A stretch of 64,000 bases of DNA from Caldithrix sp. (GCA_020722815.1 DYKB01000013.1:46746-110745), one strand, 5' to 3'. Positions 9,132 to 18,369 are shown, numbered from the stretch's first letter. A program made the numbers and translations. Notes: generated from the sequence alone by a model not told the origin.

Positions 9132-10282
9132 TTCAACGCCTCAGTTAATTGTTGAACAGCGGCGATTGCCCGATCCACTTCTTCTAGGGTATTAAAAATT
9201 CCCATCCCAAAACGCACCGTGCCCGTCGGAAAAGTGCCAATCGTTTTATGGGAGGCTGGCGAACAGTGTAATCCGACCCGGCACAAAATATCGAAATCTT
9301 CATCCAGGCGTAATCCAATTTCTGAGGGTGCTTTCCCGATAATATTGAACGAAATCGTGGCGATCCGTTTTGCGGGTTCCTGTTGGCCATAAATTTGAAC
9401 GCCATTAATTGATTCCAGCCCCTCCAGCAAGTGTTTGGCCAACTGGATTTCATGAAGCCGAACCAAATCAATGCCCTGTTCCAGAAGCCATCGGACACTG
9501 GCGTTTAATCCTGCCAGGCCGACAACGTTTAGCGTGCCGCTTTCAAATTTATCAGGTAAAAATTTGGGCTGCTGTTCATGCTCGGAGTGACTACCGGTAC
9601 CACCGCTTTTCATCGGCTCAAAGGCGTCCAGGTTCACACGCTTGCCAATAATCAACCCTCCCGTACCCATTGGCCCGTACAGCGATTTATGGCCAGTAAA
9701 TCCCAGTAAATCGATGTTATCTTTTTCCATATTAATCGGTAAAACGCCGGCGGTTTGAGCCGTATCAACCAAAAATAACAGGTTGTGTTTCCGGGCGATC
9801 TGGCCAATTTCGCTTATTGGCAGAATCGTGCCAACGACATTGGATGCCTGGTTAATGGCAATCATCACGGTGTTCGATTGCATCGCCGATTCAATATGCG
9901 CTGGTTCAAGAGCGCCTTGCGAATCGCATTGAACAACTGTTAGTTCGACCCCTTTTTGCTCCAGACGACGTAAGGGGCGCATCATCGAGTTATGCTCCAT
10001 ACTGCTGGTGACAACATGCCTGCCAGCTTTCAATAAGCCGCACAAAGCCAGATTTAGCGCTTCAGTAACATTGGCGGTAAAGACAATCCGTAAGGGATCC
10101 GGCGCTTGAAAGAGTTCAGCGATGGCTTCGCGCGTGGCGTAGACAATTCTGCCCGACTCGTTGGCCAGCCGATGTCCGGCTCTCCCTGGATTGGCGCCGA
10201 TTTTATCCATAAATTGCATCATTGCTGCAGCGACGCCGGGTGGCTTCGGGAAGGACGTGGCCGTGTTATCAAAATAGGTCAT
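9128..10282 (-). CDS. Class V aminotransferase, cysteine desulfurase/selenocysteine lyase-like
   Basis: A 384-residue PLP enzyme of the subfamily that starts with TYFDNTATSFPKPPGV. The PLP-binding Lys lies in LGFTGHKSLYGPMG near residue 200 and a candidate catalytic Cys in RVGLHCSPASHKTIG near 345. It should mobilise sulfur or selenium from cysteine or selenocysteine as a persulfide/perselenide. Context supports selenium: YedE transporter and TusA/YedF upstream, DUF3343 overlapped downstream. It is not IscS or SufS by neighbourhood, since no scaffold protein is present. Substrate preference cannot be read from the sequence. Confidence 0.9.
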   Translation of the reverse strand: MTYFDNTATSFPKPPGVAAAMMQFMDKIGANPGRAGHRLANESGRIVYATREAIAELFQAPDPLRIVFTANVTEALNLALCGLLKAGRHVVTSSMEHNSMMRPLRRLEQKGVELTVVQCDSQGALEPAHIESAMQSNTVMIAINQASNVVGTILPISEIGQIARKHNLLFLVDTAQTAGVLPINMEKDNIDLLGFTGHKSLYGPMGTGGLIIGKRVNLDAFEPMKSGGTGSHSEHEQQPKFLPDKFESGTLNVVGLAGLNASVRWLLEQGIDLVRLHEIQLAKHLLEGLESINGVQIYGQQEPAKRIATISFNIIGKAPSEIGLRLDEDFDILCRVGLHCSPASHKTIGTFPTGTVRFGMGIFNTLEEVDRAIAAVQQLTEALK

Positions 10283-10426
10283 GCTATTTCCCCTTAAATT
10301 TGGCTTTTAGATGGTTTAAAAGTGCTAAAAGGATTTTTACGACTTTCTGATTTTTTACCTCAAGGCGAAAGGGAATTACTTTTTTCGCTTTAAAATTTTA
10401 GGTATAATTTAAAATTTTCTGGTGAT

Positions 10427-10636
10427 TCATTTTGTCAGCGTTATGATAAATTCATCTTCCATTTCCACTATCTGTACCTGACAGCCCCAATTTTCAGCCA
10501 TGCGGCGAACATTTTCCCGGGAGGTGACGGTTTCTACTAGCACTTCGATAGGAAACTCGCCTTTTTCAATGGCCTTTTTCGTAAGTAACACTGGCTGTGG
10601 GCAGGAAAGCCCACGGGCATCAACTTGTTGACTCAT
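10427..10636 (-). CDS. TusA/YedF family sulfurtransferase-like protein
   Basis: A 69-residue TusA-fold protein with the signature DARGLSCPQPVLLTKKAIE; the Cys of the CPxP motif carries the persulfide or perselenide. It lacks the C-terminal DsrE-like extension of full YedF. It lies between yedE and the aminotransferase on the same strand, so it is the probable acceptor of Se or S from that enzyme. A spacer of about 120 bp with a palindromic CTTCGA-type element separates it from yedE. Confidence 0.92.
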   Translation of the reverse strand: MSQQVDARGLSCPQPVLLTKKAIEKGEFPIEVLVETVTSRENVRRMAENWGCQVQIVEMEDEFIITLTK

Positions 10637-10759
10637 TTTAAACCTCTATTTTTAAATAGTTTTTCAGCGAGAAGACCTCCGAGATTTTATGGCCCGAATT
10701 ATTTGATTCGTAAAGTTCAATTCAATAATTCTCGAAGGGCTGAGTTTAAACTCTGGTAA

Positions 10760-11872
10760 TCATTTTTCTCTCATGGTAAAACCAAACGTTAAACAGACAA
10801 TCAATCCCAGTACAACCGCCACCATGCCCGCTGTTGTCACTCCACCGACCTGAAGAATTCCAGCGACCATTTTATCCGGGGTGCCTGCCAGATTGAAGTT
10901 GTGGGCGAATCCGGCACCGGTGATCATACCGATTACAAAAATTGCGGAATCACCATCGCCTTCACCAGCCAGAAATAACTGTCGTCCAGGACAACCCCCT
11001 GCCAGCGCGAATGCAAGCCCGGCCAATGTCATACCGAGAAAGTTCCACAGATGGCTGCTGTGAGCAACCGGTTGGGCGGCAAAACCCAATTTCGTCTGTC
11101 CTAAAATTAAATTCATGATGAGCGCCATAACAAATAATGCCACAACACCACTCAATAGATGCGTGTCGCGCATAAGAATAACATCCCGCAAGGCACCCAT
11201 GGTGCAGAAACGAGTGCGCTGTGCCAAAAAACCGATAATCAAGCCGGTACCCAGTGAAATCAATAATGATGCATGCATGGAACCCGGGCCCGTGGTGCTA
11301 AAAAAGATGGCGCCATTTTCACTGAATTGAACCTGAAAAATAAGCAGCAGCAATAATCCGATCATGAACACTGGTAAAATCCAGCCTGCTGCCGGATAGG
11401 TTTTTTGCGTTCGACCCAGGTTAAATCCCGATTTAAGAAACTGCACGCCGATGGCAATTCCAACCGCCAATCCTGTCAATCCAGAAATGGCATTCAGATC
11501 GCCGCCTGCCAGCCGTAAAATTGCGCGCCATGGGCAGCCAAGGAAGGCCAGCGCACCAATCATGGCAAACACGCCCAGGATGAAACGCACGATCGGAGCG
11601 GAACCGGTCCGGGCTTTGAACTCGCGAAACAACAACGCCGCGACAAGTGCGCCTAAGACAAAACCAATAATTTCAGGTCGAATGTATTGGACGACAGCGA
11701 CCCGATGGAGTCCCAGCGCACCCGCGATGTCCCGTTCAAAACAAGCCACACAAATGCCCATATTAGGGGGGTTGCCGAATTTTTGAAGCCATGCAGCCAG
11801 AATTCCAATGATTGCGCCGACCAGAATTACACCCCGGCGCGAAGCGAAAAATTTTGTTAATTGCTGTCTCAA
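10760..11872 (-). CDS. yedE: YedE family putative selenium/sulfur transporter
   Basis: A 370-residue polytopic inner-membrane protein made of two repeats of the YeeE/YedE fold. Diagnostic small-residue plus Cys segments are LGCPWRAILRLAGG in the first half and GGCPGRQLFLAGEGD in the second, with QRTRFCTMGALRD and GICVACFERDIAGALGLHR as further conserved Cys sites. These Cys-bearing re-entrant loops relay thiosulfate or a selenium species in related proteins. It starts the leftward operon whose later genes encode TusA/YedF, a desulfurase-like enzyme and DUF3343. I assign selenium rather than thiosulfate by that partnership only. Confidence 0.9.
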   Translation of the reverse strand: MRQQLTKFFASRRGVILVGAIIGILAAWLQKFGNPPNMGICVACFERDIAGALGLHRVAVVQYIRPEIIGFVLGALVAALLFREFKARTGSAPIVRFILGVFAMIGALAFLGCPWRAILRLAGGDLNAISGLTGLAVGIAIGVQFLKSGFNLGRTQKTYPAAGWILPVFMIGLLLLLIFQVQFSENGAIFFSTTGPGSMHASLLISLGTGLIIGFLAQRTRFCTMGALRDVILMRDTHLLSGVVALFVMALIMNLILGQTKLGFAAQPVAHSSHLWNFLGMTLAGLAFALAGGCPGRQLFLAGEGDGDSAIFVIGMITGAGFAHNFNLAGTPDKMVAGILQVGGVTTAGMVAVVLGLIVCLTFGFTMREK

Positions 11873-11979
11873 GAATTTCTCTCCTTTTTACAAAAAGTTT
11901 ATAAAAATTTTTCTGATAAGGCTGATTCACTTCAGCAACATAATTCAAATTAATTTCGTATCGCCTCAAAAAATGGGGA

Positions 11980-12058
11980 AGACCTTCGAAGTTTTTCGCG
12001 TGAAATTCAGAATATTAAATTTAATAATATGATTTCATCGCCAAAACCTCGAAGATCT
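11980..12058. repeat. Imperfect long hairpin with CCTTCGA-type arms
   Basis: AGACCTTCGAAGTTTTTCGC on the left pairs imperfectly with the inverted GATCTTCGAGGTTTTGGCG on the right, around an AT-rich centre. Related but less complete CTTCGA palindromes occur at 8833-8885 and 10672-10740 in the same operon region. It may be a REP/MITE-like element or serve as a processing or termination signal between the MFS gene and yedE. Confidence 0.6.
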
Positions 12059-12089
12059 GAATTTTACCCACTGTTATTGAAAGGATACG

Positions 12090-13967
12090 TTACTCTTTCT
12101 TCTTCCCAAATTCCGGATCAATTGGCAAAAATTTAATAAGAATAATACCGGGAATCGTATTAATCAAGACCCAGATAAAAAAGTTCTGATAACCAATGAG
12201 TTCCTGAATGCCGCCGCTAATCATGCCAGGAATCATCATTCCCAGCGCCATAAAGCCAGTAGCAATCGCGTAATGGGCGGTTCGGTAATTTCCTTCCGAG
12301 GCATAAATCATGTAAAGCGTATAGGCGGTGAAGCCAAAACCATAGCCGATTTGCTCGATCCCAACGCAAATATTGATAATGAGAAAATTATCCGGCTGGA
12401 CATGCGCTAAATAGATATAGACAGCATCCGGCACATTGATCGCCAGCGCCATCCACCAGATCCATTTTTTCAGTCCATCTTTGGCGACGAGAAATCCCCC
12501 CACGAGCCCGCCAAGGGTGAGCATGGCCAGACCAAAGGTGCCATAAGCAAAACCAACCTGTCCGGTCGTAAGTCCCAATCCACCTGTTTCCTGACTATCC
12601 AGCAGGAAGGGGGAAGCGAGTTTGACCAACTGCGACTCGCCCAGTCGAAAAAGTAAGAGAAAAGCCAGTGTGAAACCAATTTTTTCCTTTTTAAAAAACA
12701 ACAGAAATGTATTGACAAATTCCTTAAAAAAGGATTGAACATTTTGCGATACGCGGGGAACGTCGGCTGAAGGATACGGTAAAATCAAGCGATGGTACCC
12801 GGCAAAAATGATAAAGAGTCCAGCCATAAAGAAAAAAGTAAGAATCCAGGATAAGGGGATATTACCAGCGGTGGCAACAAAAGACGCCGATGAGGTATAT
12901 TTCAACTTTGAATCAAGCTGAATGACTGCCATTAAAGGCCGATTCCAGGTATTGGCATCAAATTCCGCACGAATTCCTTCGATTAGATTAAAACTTTTAT
13001 CGCCTGATTTTCGGCCAAAATTAACCACAATTTTTTTATCCGAAGCTGGCTGTTTGGAAAGATGGAAATAGATAACGCCTATATTGCCCGCTAGCTGTCC
13101 CGACGCCAGCGGTTTTTTCGTTTGACCAAAGAATTTTTGAATGGCAATCCTGAATTTTTCAAACGAAGTTACTTTTTGTTCAACAGACGGGGAAATTGAA
13201 TCTGACGGTTGCGGTTCTTCTATCGCAGAAGAGTGGATTTGTCCTGTGTTCCATCTTTGCGCCAGTTTGATTATTCGATTAACCGCTTGCGATTGACGGG
13301 GGACAATCGGAATTTCGAGGGTGGCTGGATGACAAACAAGTCGAAGTTCGCCTTCCTGTGGTTGTATTTTTAAACTGTCGGGCGGGATAAATTGGCGTAT
13401 CATCGTCTCCTGAACTGCTGTCACATTCAGTTCCACACTGGGTAAACCGCTATGACTTTCAATGTAACCAGCGAGAATTACCAGTAAACCCTGTCCGGTT
13501 AACATGGCAAACCGGTAAAAGGTGTTACGAATACCCACGAACCACGCCTGCTGATGCTGGTTTAGACCAAGCATATAAAAGCCATCAGCGGCAATATCGT
13601 GCGTTGCCGAACTGAAAGCCAGGAGCCAGAAAAATGCCAGGGTGAGTTGAAAGTATTTTGGTACTGGAATTGAGAGCGCCACGCTGGCCAGTGCCGCACC
13701 AATGATAAGCTGCATGGTTACAATCCAGAAGCGTTTGGTGCGAAAAAGCTCAACAAGCGGGCTCCAGAGTGGTTTAATCACCCAGGGCAGATAAAGCCAG
13801 CTTGTATACAGGGCAATGTCGGCATTGGAAATTCCCATGCGCTTGTACATAATCACCGAAATGGTCATTACCACGATATAAGGGATTCCTTCTGCGAAGT
13901 ACAGGCTTGGCACCCAAAACCAGGCCGAAAGTGATTTTTTCGAGTTTTGTATTGCTGATTTTTCCAT
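12090..13967 (-). CDS. AmpG-like MFS transporter with large periplasmic insert
   Basis: 625 residues. TM1-TM5 (about 17-170) and TM6-TM12 (about 370-615) follow the AmpG/PAT branch of the MFS, with the recognisable YFAEGIPY, WVIKPLWSPLVE and HDIAADGFY segments. AmpG carriers import anhydromuropeptides during cell-wall recycling. Between TM5 and TM6, residues about 170-368 form a soluble insert that by topology should face the periplasm; ordinary AmpG has no such domain. The insert looks beta-rich with a Ser/Pro-rich linker. A GGAG lies 8 bp before the ATG. The substrate is uncertain because the insert may change specificity. Confidence 0.85.
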   Translation of the reverse strand: MEKSAIQNSKKSLSAWFWVPSLYFAEGIPYIVVMTISVIMYKRMGISNADIALYTSWLYLPWVIKPLWSPLVELFRTKRFWIVTMQLIIGAALASVALSIPVPKYFQLTLAFFWLLAFSSATHDIAADGFYMLGLNQHQQAWFVGIRNTFYRFAMLTGQGLLVILAGYIESHSGLPSVELNVTAVQETMIRQFIPPDSLKIQPQEGELRLVCHPATLEIPIVPRQSQAVNRIIKLAQRWNTGQIHSSAIEEPQPSDSISPSVEQKVTSFEKFRIAIQKFFGQTKKPLASGQLAGNIGVIYFHLSKQPASDKKIVVNFGRKSGDKSFNLIEGIRAEFDANTWNRPLMAVIQLDSKLKYTSSASFVATAGNIPLSWILTFFFMAGLFIIFAGYHRLILPYPSADVPRVSQNVQSFFKEFVNTFLLFFKKEKIGFTLAFLLLFRLGESQLVKLASPFLLDSQETGGLGLTTGQVGFAYGTFGLAMLTLGGLVGGFLVAKDGLKKWIWWMALAINVPDAVYIYLAHVQPDNFLIINICVGIEQIGYGFGFTAYTLYMIYASEGNYRTAHYAIATGFMALGMMIPGMISGGIQELIGYQNFFIWVLINTIPGIILIKFLPIDPEFGKKKE

Positions 13968-14330
13968 TAGCAGGGCTCCATTTGAATTTTTTTAATTTTA
14001 GTTACAAAATTTGGGGAAACAAACAGGTGAGGTCATTTGATTCGTCATATTTTTAATTCGTTCATCTGTTATAATCTGGTCGAGATATAGAAAATGCATT
14101 GAATAAATGATCAAAAAAGGTTGATTGTTTTTCCAAAGCCGATGCATATCGATTGCTAAATATAACCGATAATCTCATTGGATGCAAGGAAAATGTTGAA
14201 ATTTTCTCAAAACCGCCTTTTCATGGATTAAATCGATCAATAAGTGTCGCCAGAATCATCACGTCCATAACTTCAACGCCTTGTTTTTTTTTTTTTTGAA
14301 TTATAGCGTCCACTCCGAAAGGATTGTTTT

Positions 14331-14412
14331 GTTGTTCTGAACTGAGTGAAGCAAAGTGAAGAATCTTTATTTTTCAACAAGTTAAGAGATTCTTCGCTTC
14401 GTTCAGAATGAC
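14331..14412. repeat. Palindromic element, TTCTGAAC...GTTCAGAATGAC family
   Basis: Arms TTCTGAACTGAGTGAAGC and GCTTCGTTCAGAATGAC are inverted copies; inner arms GAATCTTTA/TTAAGAGATTC continue the hairpin. Related copies occur at 16941-17010 and 57381-57452. This is a dispersed MITE/REP-like family typical of intergenic DNA. Confidence 0.75.
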
Positions 14413-14513
14413 AATTTTATGCTATTTAGTGTTACAACGTTAAGTTTATAAAGTTAAAAAAATCTGTTTTTTCCGGTAGTCGTCATTTTCAGTGGGAAAT
14501 TGACCCCCTCTGT

Positions 14514-14550
14514 CTCTCCCCCATTTTCAAAAAACGAAAATGGGGGAGAG
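14514..14550. repeat. Perfect hairpin CTCTCCCCCATTTTC/GAAAATGGGGGAGAG
   Basis: A 15-bp perfect inverted repeat with a 7-base loop. Strong hairpin, possibly bidirectional terminator or part of a larger decayed element; no poly-T tract follows it directly. Confidence 0.7.
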
Positions 14551-14668
14551 AACCAGGCTTTTTTTTCCAAAAATTCTGTTTTTTGGAATTTGGGGGAGGC
14601 AGGATCATCGCCGTCAGGTTAAGGTGATAACTAATTGAAAATTAAGAAATAAGTTGAGTTAAAAATAG

Positions 14669-14747
14669 CCCTCACCCTAACCCTCTCCCAGGGGGAGAGA
14701 GAATAGCGACGCCCTCTCCCTTTGGGAAAGGGTTGGGGTGAGGGTCA
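14669..14747. repeat. Palindromic element CCCTCACCCTAACCC...GGGTGAGGG
   Basis: The ends CCCTCACCCTAACCCTCTCC and GGGTTGGGGTGAGGG are inverted copies. A second, very similar element lies at 17125-17208, so the two flank the protease-transglycosylase gene. The sequence class is widespread as an intergenic palindrome in many bacterial genomes. Confidence 0.75.
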
Positions 14748-14776
14748 GATGCCGGGTACTTTTCGAATTATAATTA

Positions 14777-14916
14777 GTGCCTGTCCGAAAACACCTGGAA
14801 CTGTCATTGCGAGGCGCTTTTTGCCGCAGCAATCCCCTGATAAAACAGCAGAGATTGCTTCGTCGCAAAAAGCGCTTCTCGCAATGACAGCCTGGTGGCT
14901 TTTTCGGACAGGCATT
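14777..14916. repeat. 140-bp MITE-like palindrome, copy A
   Basis: The termini GTGCCTGTCCGAAAA and TTTTCGGACAGGCAT are inverted. Inside, CTGTCATTGCGAGGCGCTTT and its inverted GCGCTTCTCGCAATGACAG flank GCAATCCCC/AGATTGC arms, so most of the element folds into one long hairpin. Copies B (20222-20355) and C (38499-38638) share both ends and core. No transposase is encoded, so mobilisation in trans is inferred. Confidence 0.85.
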
Positions 14917-14926
14917 ATTTATATTC

Positions 14927-16720
14927 TTATTCACCTGTTTGAACCGGGGAAAGTTGTCGATATTGGCGATAGAGTGTCAGGATGGCTGGAACATAGTTAG
15001 CCGTTTCTTGATATAATATTCCTTCAGCACGACCATTTTGAATCCAACGTTCAGCTAATTGCATACCACCATTGTAAGCCGCCAATCCAGCATCAAGAGA
15101 ATACGCCTGGACCTGCGCCGCCAGATAACGACATCCCAGCCTGATGTTATAAATCGGATTAAATAAGAAACCAGTACAATAACCTTCCAAATTTTCTTCT
15201 CGTGCCAGATAAGCGCCAGTTGCTGGCATAATTTGCATGAGACCGATAGCGCCGGCTCGCGAAATACACTCAGGATTCCAGGTGGTTCCGGTCTCATGTG
15301 TAATAACAGCACAAATTAATTCGATATCCAAGTTCGGGTATTTAATACTCATATTATAAATCTCTTCGGCCACCGGTTGCCACCATTCTTCCGCCATTTT
15401 GCAATTATTCTGTTGCAAAATAGTCAGGATTTTTTCTATCTTTTGTCGATGTGCCGTTTCAATTTGAAATATAATTTCAAAATTCTTGATATTTACTTCT
15501 AATTTTTCCATTTTTGCTATAGAATTGTTCCGAGAGATAGAAAATGCAAAAATAGCCGAAAAACAACATAACGTAAAAAATACAATAAAAAAAGTCAATA
15601 CTATTCTATGACGCCTCAAAGATATTCGATCCGTTTGGCATTGATTTGAATAGAAATTTTCCTCATCTTTATGTGTCGTTCGATATTTTTGAGCGAATGG
15701 CAATGGTTTTTGATTTAAAATTGGTATGAAAGCCGGATCCGGTGCATATTCAATCTGAAGCGCATTGAAAACGGCAGGCATGGAAAAGGCCAATGCGAAA
15801 TTCGGTCGATGGCTACCACCGAAATGTAGTCCAACCACCCGGTGTGTCCTTTGTTCCAGCCACCAGGCGCCAGAATCGCCAGGAGCACTAATCATGGAAT
15901 CATCGGTCATTGTCGTAATTTGAATCAAATGCGAAAAAAGTCGGCGTTTCCCGTGCCAGTGGCGTATCGTACTTCCCATTATCCCGCTAATTATGCCATC
16001 GGTGATGCCACTGCCTGCACCGGATTTAATCACCTTCATCCCTAATTTGGGGAACGTAATACCAGTCACCGTCCCAAGTCCGGATTGCTCATTGGTACAG
16101 ATACGATTACCATTGAAGCTGGATACTGCCGCATCAATATTTTGCGTCAATCCATTTCTGACATAACTTGCGATCGGAATATTATTTTGCGTAATCTGTA
16201 AACGATTGGGTTGACAAATATCACTCCCGATTTCATCTATCGCCAAGAGGTGATAATTACTCAACAGCAGCAGTTGACCTGTACGCGAATCACGAACTTT
16301 TCCACCCAATGTACCCGAAACAGCAGATTCTGGAGTTGAAATTTGAACACCACCACATAGTATCTCTGAAAAATTAGTAGCCCATGCTTGTTCATTGATT
16401 TCTTGGCGTCCCCAATGTAATTGGTATCGAACGGGTATAACATCAATTTCAAATCCAATCCGGGAGGCATCAAATACGCGTTGTGGATGCTTTCGTGCAA
16501 ATATTTCAAAATCAGCTCCAGCAAATTTCTGATAAACATGAAATCGAACTGCCAGTTCTGAAATTGGCTGTCTAAATTGTGAATTCCGAAATGGCAGCCC
16601 CAGATCAATCAGGGCCACGTTCGGATCATGCAGGTAAAGCTTTATCGCACGCAATAGCCCGCGCATTGCCTGAAACCAAATTTTTGATCCGAATTCTAAA
16701 TTTTTGTACTTTCTTTCCAT
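14927..16720 (-). CDS. Trypsin-like peptidase - TM - lytic transglycosylase fusion
   Basis: 597 residues from the ATG at 16720, chosen because GAGAGG lies 5 bp upstream; an ATG at 16756 is possible. Order: N-terminal cap with ELAVRFHVYQKF, trypsin-like chymotrypsin-fold domain (about 120-330) with candidate triad His157 (LLSNYHLLA), Asp196 (NIDAAV) and Ser283 (APGDSGAWW), one transmembrane helix (about 373-395), a helical linker, and a C-terminal SLT lytic transglycosylase domain (about 455-590) with Glu476 in THETG, GLMQIMPATG and AAYNGG. The Arg-rich stretch RRHR just before the helix predicts N-terminus inside, so the protease would be cytoplasmic and the transglycosylase periplasmic. I know no standard protein of this design. 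It sits alone, flanked by twin palindromes. Confidence 0.88.
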   Translation of the reverse strand: MERKYKNLEFGSKIWFQAMRGLLRAIKLYLHDPNVALIDLGLPFRNSQFRQPISELAVRFHVYQKFAGADFEIFARKHPQRVFDASRIGFEIDVIPVRYQLHWGRQEINEQAWATNFSEILCGGVQISTPESAVSGTLGGKVRDSRTGQLLLLSNYHLLAIDEIGSDICQPNRLQITQNNIPIASYVRNGLTQNIDAAVSSFNGNRICTNEQSGLGTVTGITFPKLGMKVIKSGAGSGITDGIISGIMGSTIRHWHGKRRLFSHLIQITTMTDDSMISAPGDSGAWWLEQRTHRVVGLHFGGSHRPNFALAFSMPAVFNALQIEYAPDPAFIPILNQKPLPFAQKYRTTHKDEENFYSNQCQTDRISLRRHRIVLTFFIVFFTLCCFSAIFAFSISRNNSIAKMEKLEVNIKNFEIIFQIETAHRQKIEKILTILQQNNCKMAEEWWQPVAEEIYNMSIKYPNLDIELICAVITHETGTTWNPECISRAGAIGLMQIMPATGAYLAREENLEGYCTGFLFNPIYNIRLGCRYLAAQVQAYSLDAGLAAYNGGMQLAERWIQNGRAEGILYQETANYVPAILTLYRQYRQLSPVQTGE

Positions 16721-17362
16721 TATCCTCTCGCTTTCATCATGGGAGTCTGTTCTCAATCAGGTTTGATTCTGGTGATAAGGCTAATATTTTAAAAATTTTC
16801 ATTGTCATTTTACCAGAAAATGACTATTTTATAGCATGGTGAATGCAGGTTCGAAGTGCAATCCCATAGCTTTAATAATATCAAGTAAATTCTTATTTTT
16901 TTAATAGCATAACCACGTTCACGCTAAAAGAAATATTCCTGTCACGCTGAGCGAAGCGAAGGATCTCGTAACTTGTTGAAAATTATAGATTTTTCACTTC
17001 GCTGAGTTTACCCTGATCGCAGACGAAGGATTTAGAAAGACAGAATCAACCTTTTGAGCGTGGTCCCATAAAATGCATTCACTACCGTACACTTTTTGAT
17101 AAATTATCGTTATACCACGCTTATGACCCTCACCCTAACCCGCTCCCAAAGGGAGAGGGCGCCGCTATTCCCTCGCCCTTTTGGGGAGCGGGTTAGGGTG
17201 AGGGGTCAGATTTGGCAATTTGAAAAAGGGTACGGTGGCAAAAAAATGCATCGAAAAAATTTCAGCAACCAATACCATTTACAATTTGTCCTGGTGAACC
17301 TAGTCCGGAGATCATTTAAATACAGCAATTTCAAATAGAAATTAGAATGGAGAATTTAATAA
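16721..17362. other. Intergenic region with two palindromic elements
   Basis: No gene seen apart from the leader of the small plus-strand gene at 17363. An imperfect palindrome spans about 16909-17064 (outer CCACG...AAAAG arms inverted near 17050, inner GTCACGCTGAGCGAAGCGAA-type family), followed by the CCCTCACCCTAACCC element at 17125-17208. Confidence 0.7.
17125..17208. repeat. Palindromic element GACCCTCACCCTAACCC, second copy
   Basis: Near-perfect inverted ends (GACCCTCACCCTAACCCGCT and AGCGGGTTAGGGTGAGGGGTC). Same family as 14669-14747. Together they bracket the protease-transglycosylase gene. Confidence 0.8.
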
Positions 17363-17584
17363 ATGACGTCAAAAACACGACCATCAGCTCCTGCAATAAG
17401 TCATCCCTGTGAATCCTTTCGGGAGGGCGAATGGATCATCTACCATTGCACACGTTGCAATTATCAAATGCGTGAAAATATGAATAGTGGTGAAATAATT
17501 GTCCAAAATGCCCGAGCTGACATCCGACATTTTGGAACATATTTTCCAATTGGCTTCAAAGAAGCATTTAACAATCAAAATTAA
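17363..17584 (+). CDS. Small CxxC protein of unknown function
   Basis: 73 residues. A GGAG lies 10 bp before the ATG. The sequence has a central CTRC pair preceded by GEWIIYH, reminiscent of a zinc-ribbon half, and an otherwise polar composition with no signal peptide. It converges with the 248-residue gene and overlaps its stop by four bases. I do not recognise a family. Its codon composition and good ribosome site make it more likely real than a shadow, but that is not certain. Confidence 0.55.
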   Translation: MTSKTRPSAPAISHPCESFREGEWIIYHCTRCNYQMRENMNSGEIIVQNARADIRHFGTYFPIGFKEAFNNQN

Positions 17585-18327
17585 TCCAAGTTTGCAGTTC
17601 CTGCATCTTGAACTCGAAAAAATTCCACGCATTTTTCTCTTTTTCTAATAAAAGGGACTGTCACCCAGGCTGCCAATTGATAGTCGCCGGGTCGGAGTTG
17701 GGGCATCAGATATAAATTGGAATAGTCCTGTGTACCAAGACGAATATCTTCTGTAAATTCGTGAATTAATGCCTTTTCCAATCCATTTCCGGAAATGGCC
17801 AAACGGATTCCAAATCCAGGCGTATCAATATCAATATTTTCCCGAGTCGGCACAATTGGTAAATGAACTCGTAAAGCGACCGTAAAGGGAATATTCATTA
17901 TTAAATTCTTCCCGGGATGAAATTGTGGATGCTGCTGGTTTATGTGAATTTCCTGCAAAATTTTCGGCTGCGGTAATGCGAGTGGTTTTTGCTTCTCCCT
18001 TTTGGTCTCAATTGCCGGGGTGAATACCGATTCAGATAATGAAAGCAAATCAGGCGATTTTTTTTCAGGCAGTGGCTTCTCAGGCGAATTTCCATCGAAC
18101 TGCATCAATTGCTGATAAATCGAATCCAGTAAGCCATCAGTGCTTAATCCTTTTAACACTTCAGTTTTTCCGGATGGTAACCAGTGTATTTTTAATTGAA
18201 AATCTGGAATTTCACGAATTATTTCAAGTTTCAGGACAGATTCTGTCTGGACCTGATCCGGCATTTTTGATTCAGGCAAAACACCTGGCGTTGGCTTGGG
18301 TATTTTTTTAGAATGAACATTTTTCAT
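17581..18327 (-). CDS. Hypothetical protein, predicted beta-sandwich C-terminus
   Basis: 248 residues, family not recognised. AGGAG lies about 10 bp upstream of the ATG. There is no signal peptide or membrane helix. The N-terminal half is Pro/Glu/Lys-rich; the C-terminal half (about 135-240) alternates hydrophobic residues as in an Ig-like or C2-like beta-sandwich and contains LRPGDYQLAAWVTVPF, similar in pattern to IKPGIYKLVINWEF of the 233-residue neighbour. The two may share a fold. A rho-independent terminator separates them, so they are separate transcripts or an attenuated operon. Confidence 0.65.
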   Translation of the reverse strand: MKNVHSKKIPKPTPGVLPESKMPDQVQTESVLKLEIIREIPDFQLKIHWLPSGKTEVLKGLSTDGLLDSIYQQLMQFDGNSPEKPLPEKKSPDLLSLSESVFTPAIETKREKQKPLALPQPKILQEIHINQQHPQFHPGKNLIMNIPFTVALRVHLPIVPTRENIDIDTPGFGIRLAISGNGLEKALIHEFTEDIRLGTQDYSNLYLMPQLRPGDYQLAAWVTVPFIRKREKCVEFFRVQDAGTANLD

Positions 18328-18369
18328 CGCTTTGCTTCTCCTTAAAAAATAGTAATTCAGTCATCCTAT

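Larger units (their letters stand above)
13968..14926. other. Repeat-rich intergenic region
   Basis: No credible gene. It holds at least four palindromic elements, listed separately (14331-14412, 14514-14550, 14669-14747, 14777-14916). The ORFs that cross it are read-through of these palindromes. Confidence 0.8.

Noticed and set aside
14722..15000. Small ORFs crossing 14677-15000 on both strands
   Set aside because: They arise from reading through palindromic repeats and are mirrored on the other strand.
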